In this document: piece after piece, positions 1-8,200 of the stretch
Numbering within the stretch: the stretch's first letter is position 1
How the letters are laid out: every line of letters begins with the position of its first letter
Assembly (NCBI GenBank): GCA_001247695.2
Contig: LGRX02014724.1
Coordinates: 1-10,101, forward strand
Source: Cymbomonas tetramitiformis
Taxonomy: Eukaryota > Chlorophyta > Pyramimonadophyceae > Pyramimonadales > Pyramimonadaceae
DNA length: 10,101 bases
Reading direction: 5' to 3'
Translations under genes and position numbers: made by a program
Notes under the pieces: generated by a model
The model's input: the letters and a program-made list of their open reading frames with translations, nothing else
What the model was told of the DNA's origin: nothing
The model's database searches: none

Positions 1-617
1 TCGGCCATGCAGCCATGGGGCACCTCGCCGGGCTGCGGTGACTGCACTTCGGCCATACAGCCATGGGGCGCCTCGCTGGGCTGCGGAGGCTGCGCCTCGG
101 CTGTGCAGCCATGGGGCGCCTCGCTGGGCTGCGGAGGCTGCGCCTTGGCTTTGCAGCCATCAGCCATGCAGATATGAGGCACCTCGCCGGGCTGCGGTGA
201 TTGCACTTGGGCCATGCAGCCATCAGCCATGCAGCTATGGGGCGCCTCGCCGGGCTGCGGGGGCTGCGCCTCGGCTATGCAGCCATCGGCCATGCAGCCA
301 TGGGGCACCTTGCCGGGCTGCGGTGACTGCTCTTCGGCCATGCAGCCATGGGGCGCCTCGCTGGGCTGCGGAGGCTGCGCCTTGGCTTTGCAGCCATTAG
401 CCATGCAGCTATGAGGCACCTCGCCGGGCTGCGGTGACTGCGCTTGGGCCATGCAGCCATCAGCCATGCAGCCATGGGGCGCCTCGCCGGGCTGCGGGGG
501 CTGCGCCTCGGCTGTGCAGCCATCAGCCATGCAGCTTTGAGGCACCTCGCCGGGCTGCGGTGACTGCGCTTGGGCCATGCAGCCATCAGCCCTGCAGCTA
601 TGAGGCACCTTGCCGCG
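1..617. repeat. GC-rich 48/63-bp tandem array (runs off left edge)
   Basis: Units are tcggcyrtgcagccatgggg, then crcctcgcygggctgcgg and a gaggctgcgcc or tgactgcrct end, 48 bp long. About half carry an extra 15 bp (gccatcagccatgca), making 63. Two alternating unit types, gaggctgcgcc and tgactgcrct, suggest higher-order organisation. All unit lengths are multiples of three, so several frames look open; the frame starting at base 2 is open to 778 except for one TAG at 398-400. Confidence 0.95.
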
Positions 618-1164
618 ACCGCACTGCGGGGCAGCAGCCGCACCGCGTGCGCGATTGGCTCCCAGAGCAGCGACCGCACATAGTGCTCGTTGGGCTGCCG
701 GAGCAGCGGCCGTGCTGCATGCGCGATGGGCTACCGGGGCAGCGGTCGCACTGCATGCGCCATGAGCTACCGGGATAGCGGCTGCATATAGTGCGTGATG
801 GGCTACCGGGGCAGCGGCTGCACTGCATGCGCCAAGGGCTGCGGAGGCAGCGGCCGCACTGCATGCGCCAAGGGCTGCGGGGTCAGCGGCCGCACTGTAT
901 GCGCCATGCGTTGTGAGGTCCGCACGAGATGTAGGAGCAGCGAGGTCTGCGCGAGCTACCGGGGCAGCGGCCGCACTGTATGCGCCATGGGCTACCGGGA
1001 CAGCGGCCGCACTGCATGCACCATGTGCTACCGGGGCAGCGACCGCACTGCATGCGCCATGGGCTACCGGGGCAGCCACTGCCGGGGCTGCGGCCGCACG
1101 TAGTGCGCGTTGGGCTGCCGGGGCGGCGGCCGCACATAGTGCGCGTTGGGCAGCCGGGGCAGCG
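618..1164. repeat. GC-rich 36-bp tandem array
   Basis: Units combine cgcactgcatgcgcc with atgggctaccggggcagcgg, 36 bp each, with variants such as cgcacatagtgcgcgttggg and ctgccggggcggcgg. The region around 905-955 is irregular. The array is contiguous with the 48/63-bp array and shares ctgcgg/gcagc-type words, so the two may be related. The multiple-of-three period is retained. Confidence 0.92.
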
Positions 1165-1302
1165 GATGATTCACCGGTGCATGCAGTCGGTGCCGATACT
1201 GAAGGCGAAGTAGCATGTACGGCTGATGATGACCCAAGGGCGAACACGGGGAATGCAGCCAAAGATAATAACGATGATGAATCAGCTGAATCATTGAAAT
1301 AA
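913..1302 (+). pseudogene. Ala-rich to acidic reading frame, unrecognised, probably not a gene
   Basis: One frame runs out of the 36-bp array as Ala-rich repeats (ATGAATALHAPW type) into non-repeat acidic sequence (DDSPVHAVGADTEGEVACTA, then DNNDDESAESLK) and stops at 1300-1302. It is unlike any family I recognise. The acidic part recurs 183 bp downstream after the stop, so this looks like a decayed repetitive coding sequence or transposon remnant. A genuine exon cannot be excluded. Confidence 0.3.
1165..1231. repeat. 67-bp direct repeat, copy 1
   Basis: It matches 1348-1414 with three substitutions. The offset is 183 bp, which keeps the reading frame. Confidence 0.95.
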
Positions 1303-1347
1303 CTGTATACTGACGACGTTGTTGTATGCATCGCTGACGAGACCGTC

Positions 1348-1414
1348 GATGATTCATCGGTGCATGCAGTCGGTGCCGAGACTGAAGGCGAAGTAGCATG
1401 TACGGCCGATGATG
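1348..1414. repeat. 67-bp direct repeat, copy 2
   Basis: It matches 1165-1231 at 64 of 67 positions; both copies lie in the same relative frame with a TAA between them. Confidence 0.95.
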
Positions 1415-1565
1415 GTTGCGTACACGTGACCCCGACGACAACTTCAAGTTGGACTCTGGTTTTCCGGACTCTGACACTTTTGACTTCTTCAATCTGGACT
1501 TTGGGATTGACAACACCAACTTCTACAGTGAACTCTGCTTTGTGGACCACTCTCAAAGTGGCTAG
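1348..1565 (+). pseudogene. Acidic ORF remnant with a frame break
   Basis: Positions 1348-1414 repeat the DDSSVHAVGAETEGEVACTA block of 1165-1231. Downstream, a different frame (1413-1565) encodes an acidic, Phe-rich stretch, DPDDNFKLDSGFPDSD then DTFDFFNLDFGIDNTN, and ends at TAG 1563. Its composition looks coding, but joining it to the upstream block needs a frameshift near 1420. Function unknown. Confidence 0.3.
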
Positions 1566-1965
1566 ACTGTTTTGTAACTGCTAGTAGCCCTGCTAGATCA
1601 GCTTCAAGGTCAAGATGCCTCCCTGTGTGCACGGCTAGCTAGAGATTTGGGACCGCCCTGGCCAAGAGCGCAGGCCCCCTCTAGAAATTGTTTCCACCGC
1701 TTGAGATGGTGTGTTTTCAAACTGCAACAACCCTGCTCCACCCTAACTTTTCCTCCGTAATAGTCCAGGGTGGTGTGCTCGATGTGACACACCGTGTGTC
1801 ACTTCCTGTTATCTGTACTAGTACTCAGTACAGTACGGGTGTCACAGGTTTAGGGTTTCCGGCATAAAGCCGAGACTATCTTATATTTATTCACACTTAT
1901 GCAAACACCGAAAGTGAAAGCATTCTGACTGTATCCCATTATATATCCGTAGATATATATCTCAC
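1566..1965. other. Noncoding stretch with palindromes; weak LTR-like block at 1783-1966
   Basis: No gene is visible. A 9-1-9 palindrome lies at 1784-1802 (gtgacacac c gtgtgtcac), and a looser one near 1815-1836. The block 1783-1966 begins TGTGA and ends TCACA, short inverted termini like those of LTRs, and contains a TATA-like cttatatttatt. No second LTR, primer-binding site or purine tract was found, so the LTR reading is weak. Confidence 0.3.
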
Positions 1966-2143
1966 AATTAGGGGTGTGCCGAGCCTTCATGTGGCAAGGC
2001 GCGGTAGTCCCACATCCCACCTGATGTCCTTCGTCATCCCCACAATGCATCTTGCCTTGGCCATCGAGCTACACGCCGCTACAGCACGCCAACTGCACCC
2101 TACCTGTCGTCCCACCAATTCTGGGGGGTGGACCGTCATAGAG
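1966..2143. repeat. 178-bp direct repeat, left copy
   Basis: It starts aattaggggtgtgccgagcc and ends ggaccgtcatagag, matching 2573-2754 with two substitutions and one 4-bp gap. The near identity implies a recent duplication or recent mobile-element activity. The tAGGGGTGTGCC start resembles ends of hAT-type elements, but no matching inverted end was confirmed. Confidence 0.95.
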
Positions 2144-2303
2144 ATATCCTGCCCTAGCCCCCCTTCGAAATCGGCGGATCCATGGGGCTCCAAGCCACCC
2201 CAGCGGTCGAGTGACCCTTCAGGGCATGTGTTACATTGTTTTCGATGCACATGGCACCACGAGACCGAGTTTGGATTCATTGGCCATATCTCTATGACGG
2301 TCC
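2130..2303. repeat. 18-bp perfect inverted repeat, 138-bp spacer
   Basis: ggaccgtcatagagatat (2130-2147) is the exact reverse complement of 2286-2303. Its first 14 bases occur again at 2741-2754, the end of the right direct repeat. Confidence 0.95.
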
Positions 2304-2572
2304 GGTTTTTTTCAGCCTTGCGACCCACGTACGCGTAAGACCCGAACCCTGAGAGCCGGCCTGCATTTCGAACCTCCCCACCCTGCCCCCCCGCCAACCA
2401 CCCCAAAAGTAGTATTTCGCCACTCTTCTAGTGTGTTGGGACACCTCACGCGCCGCACGAATCGAAGCGGTTCGCTCGCTACGCCCTGCTCCGTCAGCGC
2501 AACCATGCTCGGGCCACACCCCCTCCAATGCCCCCACCTACCACAGTCTACATCAACAACCTTTTGCACTAG
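2144..2572. other. 429-bp noncoding interval between the direct repeats
   Basis: C-rich on this strand and without a convincing reading frame. With its flanking repeats it forms a 789-bp unit whose layout would fit a miniature terminal-repeat element, but no target-site duplication is visible at the outer edges. Confidence 0.4.
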
Positions 2573-2754
2573 AATTAGGGGTGTGCCGAGCCTTCATGTG
2601 GCAAGGCGCGGTACGTAGTCCCACATCCCACCTGATGTCCTTCGTCATCCCCACCATGCATCTTGCCTTGGCCATCGAGCTACACGCCGCTACAGCACGC
2701 CAACTGCACCCTACTTGTCGTCCCACCAATTCTGGGGGGTGGACCGTCATAGAG
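2573..2754. repeat. 182-bp direct repeat, right copy
   Basis: It differs from the left copy by an extra 4 bp (gtacgta for gta), an a/c change and a c/t change. Sequence on either side of the two copies is unrelated, so the repeat edges are sharp. Confidence 0.95.
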
Positions 2755-3292
2755 TTATAAGATTGAAATTGACATTCAAGAATTTCAGATTCACGTTGAG
2801 GATTCAAGATTCTGGATTGAGGATATGCATATGATATCGAAATGCTGAACGGGTGAACGCAAGGGGCATAAACATAGTTTTAGGTTTATATAGTACCCCT
2901 TGAGTTACTCTGGCAAGCCAGAGGTTACGAGCTTCGGCCGATGCGCGGCCGATCGCGCGATTCTCGACAGAAAGCAATGGAAAGCAGCTCGTAACCTCTG
3001 GTTCTTTTCGTGTTTTGGCCTGAATTTCGCTACCTTTTCCTTCCAGAAAACCTACGCGAGCCGCGGAAACGCCTGTTTTGTATGCTTACTGTATACTGAA
3101 AAAAAATGTAAATGTTACCGCGCGCAGCATATAATATTCAGCTATTAGGAAAGTTCGTTGATTAAGCGGTCCACGATATACTGAAACCTCGAGGGTGCTC
3201 CTTAACATCCCCATGAAGTTCCTTTCTGGCTCGACTTACGCTGCTTGATGCGACGAGTTGGGGTCGCTGAGAAATCAAGCGATGGGCAGCAA
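2755..3292. other. Noncoding stretch
   Basis: Apart from the inverted repeat at 2918-3001 and an imperfect duplication of gattcaagattctg-like words at about 2775-2825, nothing is recognised. The short reading frames here lack coding character. Confidence 0.5.
2918..3001. repeat. 16-bp perfect inverted repeat, 52-nt loop
   Basis: ccagaggttacgagct (2918-2933) pairs with agctcgtaacctctgg (2986-3001). The left arm can alternatively pair with ctctggc immediately upstream (about 2909-2915), giving two exclusive hairpins. The loop carries two cggccgat words. No gene is associated. Confidence 0.9.
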
Positions 3293-4140
3293 TGGAGGTG
3301 AGGATTTCTTTCAGCGGTTCCTTAACCTGATTAATTTAAGTTTTTCGAACGTATGGGGGGATGTTTGGAGATGTCTGAAAGGTATTTGGGGTGGAATATG
3401 GCTACAGGCGCGTCGGTGATACAATTTTGTCGCATTTCGAACTCGTATAACTTGAGCTGTGGGACAGGGATGGAGGTGCGGGTTTCTTTCGGCGGTTACT
3501 TAACCTGAATACTTTAAGTTTTTCGAACGTATGGGGGGATGTTTGGAGATGTCTGATAGGTATTTGGGGTGCAATATGCGTGCAGGCGCGTTGGTGATAT
3601 AGAATTGTTGAATCTCGAACTCGTATAACTTGAGCTGTGGGACAGGGATGGAGGTGCGGATTTTTTTTTCAGTGGTTCGTTATGCTCAGTACTTTGCGTT
3701 TTTCGAACGTATGGCGGGATGTTTGGAGATGCCTGAAACGTATTTGGGGTGCAATATGCGTGCAGGCGCTACTGCGGTATATAATGGGCGCATTAGACAC
3801 GACTATAACTTGAGCTGTGGGACAGGGATGGAGGTGCGGATTTTTTCCGGTGGTTCGTTATGCTCAGTAATTTGCGTTTTTCGAACGTATGGGAGGATGT
3901 TTGGAGATGTCTAAAAGGTATTTGGGGTGCAATATGCTTGCAGGCGCGATTGTGGTATAGATTTGTGAAGTGTGACACACCCAAATCTTTAGCCATGAAA
4001 CCGCGATGGAGGTGCGGACTTTATCGAAGGGTTCCTTATGCATATTACTTTGAGTTATGCATACCTATGGGGGTTTGTTTTGAGATGCCTAAAGGGATTT
4101 GGGGGTGTCCTATGACCACAGGAGCGAATAGAGACAATTG
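3293..4140. repeat. Satellite-like tandem repeat, 5 monomers of 178-180 bp
   Basis: The anchor tggaggtg occurs at 3293, 3471, 3649, 3829 and 4007, giving periods of 178, 178, 180 and 178. Shared blocks include tttttcgaacgtatgg, gatgtttggagatg, gtatttggggtgcaatatg, caggcgc and aacttgagctgtgggac. Monomers 2-4 are closest; the first and fifth are more diverged, the fifth strongly (gggtttgttttgagatgcc), as is usual at satellite edges. No reading frame is conserved across monomers. Confidence 0.93.
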
Positions 4141-5116
4141 AGATTTGTAACTTCTAGAACTTCAACTTGAATAGTAGAAACGTCACATAAGGTGATATTT
4201 GTGCCTCTAGTCCTTATCTAGCGTGTACAAAACTAAAGCACTTGCGCGTGCTATAGCTTGCTTGTGACACGTTTGTAATCTTATGTAGGCATGAAAACCC
4301 TAGGTGGAGAACAAGATGATAATGTTTGAGTTATAGAGTAAACTGAATATATTGTATAATAAATAAAAGCCAAAGTATGGCCTATGCTTGTGTGAAGGGC
4401 TGCATGGGGAGTTAAGAGCATTTTTCAAAAGTAGATTTGGACAACCGAGCCGCCCGTGGCGGGCATTTTGGTGCGTGGGGGTAGGGGTGGCGCCAGCAAC
4501 GCCTACATACAATTGTCGGGGAACTGAACAGGTTTTGAACACAGCAGGATCTGATGTAGGGTCGGAGACAGGTGGAATACAGAAAAATAAAAAACCTCCG
4601 GTGTAATACAGAAAAATAAAAAAAAATCCTTAAAAAAGTGAAAAAAAATCGCGTCCGGAGGCTCGTGGTCTCAGCCAGAGTACCCTTGAGTACAGTAAAC
4701 GTAAAGTCAATCCTGAATGTGAATCCACAAAACCACAATCGAATGCGAATGGGCAAGGCGAGCGGACGGGAGGGCGCGGGCGGGTTCCGACTGCTATTGA
4801 TCAGCGAGGGGGGGCGCGTGCGGTGGGGGGAAACCAAACGGAAGGGAGTCTCGCGTCGGGCTCGTCACGCTCTCCGTCTCGTCTCGGTCTGGTGGTCTTT
4901 CAAACTGAAACTCAAACAAAGCCACTCTCTCACGTAAGCACGTCAGAAAACTAAGGATGAGTTTCATGCTTCAGGGCAAAAAATTAAACTGAAAACTTGA
5001 AATAGGAATGTGGTGGGACATTACATTCTGCTTGATTGGCAAAACAAGTCTTCGTTCGTTCTGGTCGTGGTGAACAGGTTTTTCTATTTCGCGGTTTAGA
5101 AGAAGTGGGGGCAGTC
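4141..5116. other. Upstream region of dymeclin; no gene recognised
   Basis: It separates the satellite from the dymeclin start codon and must include the promoter and 5' untranslated region unless further 5' exons lie beyond. AT-rich sequence (tatattgtataataaata, about 4346-4366) is followed by a duplicated aatacagaaaaataaaaaa at 4576-4594 and 4605-4623, then a GC-rich part (about 4750-4890). No core promoter element could be assigned with confidence. Confidence 0.4.
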
Positions 5117-5208
5117 ATGTCCTCCGCCAGTGCAGTACTCACTAAGCAGCGTGATTTGCTGGCAAAATTCGTAGGGACTGAGCCCTTGTCGCTTCAGGAT
5201 CGATTTTG
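5117..5208 (+). CDS. DYM: Dymeclin exon 1 (codons 1-30 plus 2 nt)
   Basis: This exon encodes [13 protein letters not shown] followed by [18 protein letters not shown], the N-terminal family block (compare the plant ..FVGEKSFPL..FW pattern). The ATG at 5117 is the first in-frame ATG after a TGA at 5033-5035 and has G at -3. The donor is gtgcgc, splitting the Trp codon as TG|G. Position 2 is Ser, not the Gly used for N-myristoylation in animal dymeclin and present in the plant proteins I recall. Either this lineage lacks that lipid anchor or a further 5' exon exists. Confidence 0.8.
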
Positions 5209-8200
5209 GTGCGCGATATTTTCTTGGCGTCTCGTACTTGGGCACTTTTGCGACATGCTATCAGCCTTTGTGCAGCATGCAGAGGCACTGAATCGTTTTC
5301 TACACGCAGGCATGAACTTCTCACTTTCTCACAGCCTCTTCCTAAACTGCGACCAGCGGACGTGGAAGAATTTATACACCCTTTGTGTGCTCAAATAGGT
5401 AAGTCCATGTTTTGTAAGCAGTCCGTTGTTTGACTTTGGACCGAGCTCAGCGAAAATCGTTTATGCAGTTGTCAATAACGATGCGACGCACAACTTCGGG
5501 AAGTTGCTTGTTCACCTGGTGGAGTCTTTGAAGTCCACTCCCCCGGCGATCACTGACTTGCCTATTAAGGCTGTGAACACCGTGTACATCACGCGGGTCT
5601 TCCTCAAATACTTTACAGAACATTCCACTGGCAGTCAGATCATAGGTCTGTTGTGTGATCCACCAACAGACGAAAGTCCAAAGCCAAAGACTACCGGTAA
5701 GTTTAAGTAACTTGGATAGCTTTTCGAATCGTTATTCTGGCACATGCACTGCGGGCCTCACCTCTCTTTCATCTCTTATTTTCAGCGCGCTCGGCGGTGC
5801 TCAAGGCGACGATTCAAGCGCTGTTCGAGTTCATAGGCACGAACAAGCCAAGGTATCTGCACCGTAGTCCTGTGTCCGCACCCCCTCAGATCTGCGTGTG
5901 TCGGATATGAAGCGACTCACGCAGCGTCCGCGTATAACTGTTTCGCCACACCTGCTTTCAGCGTGCGTTGCTGTAAAATGTTGAAGGCCTTAAAGCCCTT
6001 AGTTCGATTTCCTTCTCTTCTCCGCACAAACGTGCTGACAAGGTATAATTTTCTTGTCCCGGACTAAAACATATGTGCGCCTCTTTTTCTTCGTCGCAGC
6101 AAGTCAACATATCTCCTCCATCTCGAAGTTCTCAACCTGCTTCTTGTCATGACCTCGACGCAGCTGACATCAGCTCCGGGCACATCTGGCCACGAGACGC
6201 ATCCTTTCCTTGCAGCGATGATGGCCGAGACAGAGCTTGCTCCTATGGTGTTGCAAGCTCTGCTTACACACTACATCGAGCGCACCCCTGCGCCTCCAAA
6301 TATCCCGCTGTACGCAGCGGATACTCCCGGGATGGTTTCAAAAGTCGGAAGCACAGCAGGTAGGCGTTAGAGCACGCCCTGAACGTATTGTCGATAGTTG
6401 TGGTGCTGTATCAAAACACCCTCCCTCTTTCTCTCTGTAAGCTCCGTTTTGCTCTGAGCACCAGGTTCAGATGGATACTTGGCCTCTGCCATACATCCCA
6501 CTCTCAAGTTGGAATTCATCAGGCCAAGTGGCGCCTGTCCTTTACAACAGTGATGTCGGGCCATGCGGCTCGTGTTGTGCGTGTTGCTGTCCACTCAACT
6601 CTCATTTGTTCTTTACGCAAGGCCCCGATTCTTCGCTGACTTCTCTGTCTTCCCTCATGACGTCTTCACAAGGGTACTTACAGCCAAGAGGATCCTATTT
6701 CGACAGCTTATGTGAGGTTTGCTTGCGCAGTCTCTGTGCTGATGATGCCCTTCACCCTGCCGTACCGTGGGCTTTTCGGCGCCGCGAACGCTGAGGCGCC
6801 TGCCGTGGAGTCCACGGCCGTGCTAATGGATATTAGTGTGCTGCTAGTGCTCGTGCTCGTACATCACGACCCTGGCACCCAAGATCCGAATAATCCTTTT
6901 AGGACTGCGCTCAATACTTGCCGGGATACCGACTGTGAGTCCCTTCTTTTCACGCTCAAACACTATGCTTTGGATGAAACCTGTCGGAGCTTACGTTTAG
7001 GAAGCCTCACCGGTGTTATGTCACCTCGTCTGAAACGGACGTGGGTGACGTGAAATATGCACCAAGAGACTGCACCGCTCCACAAGCCCGCCCATTTTTG
7101 CACATCGTCACTGAGCACCGTTGACCGATGTCGCTGGCGCTGATCACCGGAACGAGAGTTTACTGGAGCTAAGCCTGTAGCAGGATTTGAGCACGACAGG
7201 CCCAAGGACTTTTGGTGCTCAAACCTGTGCCTGGCGCTTCGCCGTCTCCTGTCAAAGTCGTGCCAGTTATTTTGATCTTTGGGGTGGAACTTTCCCCGCA
7301 GATGACGTGGTCTCCCCAGCAAAAGGCCAAGACACTAAGGAGATCATCCGCGTGCCGTTCTCCGCTTTGTACGACACCCTCGGCGCATGCCTGGTACGAT
7401 ACCCTCGGCGCGTGCCTGGTACAATCCCCTCGGCGCGTGCCTGGTACGATACCCTCGGCGCGTGCCTGGTACGATACCCTCGGCGCGTGCCTGGTACGAC
7501 ACCCTCGGCGCGTGCCTGGTACGATACCCTCGGCGCGTGCCTGGTACGACACCCTCGGCGCGTGCCTGGTACGATACCCTCGTCGCATACCTGGTACGAT
7601 ACCCTCGGCGCGTGCCTGGTACGACACCCTCGGCGCGTGCCTGGTGATACCCTCAGCGGTCGCCCTGGCGATACCCTCGGCGCATGCCTGGTACGACACC
7701 CTCGGGCCTGGTACGATACCCTCGGCGCGTGCCTGGTACGACACCCTCGGCAACGTGCCTGGTACGATACCCTCAGCGCGTGCCTGGTACGATACCCTCG
7801 GCGCGTGCCTGGTACGACACCCTCAGCGCGTGCCTGGTACGATACCCTCAGCGCGTGCCTGGTACGACACCCTCGACGCGTGCCTGGTACGATACCCTCG
7901 TCGCGTGCCTCACCTTCCGACCGTCGGCACTTCCACTGGACTCCAGGAAACGCTACAGCTGTCGGATCACGTCTTGGGGACTATGTTCTCCCGCCGTAGG
8001 CTGCCGGCATCCACGTGAGCACAGTGGCAGGTGCGTTGGTGGGCGCCTGCGCAGGTGGATGACCGCTCCACCCTACTGCTCTACTCGCTGATTCATGGCA
8101 ACTCAGGCTTTCTGGTGGGTTCTTGGAGCAACTCTTGTACAGTGTTGTCACTCTATTGAAGCGCGTGGGTTGAATTCTGTTCTTCCTATTCAAGTGATGG

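Noticed and set aside
1849..1858. Plant-type telomere repeat TTTAGGG
   Set aside because: A single copy within unrelated sequence, not a tandem run.
2501..2526. hAT-like right terminal inverted repeat (gctcgggccacacccc) matching the start at 1969
   Set aside because: Similarity needs a 2-bp gap and no 8-bp target duplication is present; too weak to call an element.
3340..3910. CENP-B box in ttcgaacgtatggcggg of the satellite
   Set aside because: The spacing between TTCG and CGGG is 9 rather than 7 and the required central A is missing.
4412..4837. Minus-strand 141-residue reading frame
   Set aside because: Low-complexity Phe/Arg composition arising from A-rich and GC-rich noncoding sequence; no family resemblance.
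5446..5470. Alternative exon 3 acceptor at gctcag near 5451
   Set aside because: The ttatgcag acceptor at 5468 restores the phase 1 codon and gives a gap-free family alignment ([10 protein letters not shown]).
7370..7911. CRISPR array
   Set aside because: Repeats are head to tail with no spacers, and the context is a spliced eukaryotic gene.
7187..7999. Long + strand reading frame through the 25-bp array, and overlapping frames including the minus strand
   Set aside because: The 25-bp unit has no stop in these frames, so length alone means nothing; only the part before 7394 aligns to dymeclin and the rest is a cyclic 25-residue repeat.
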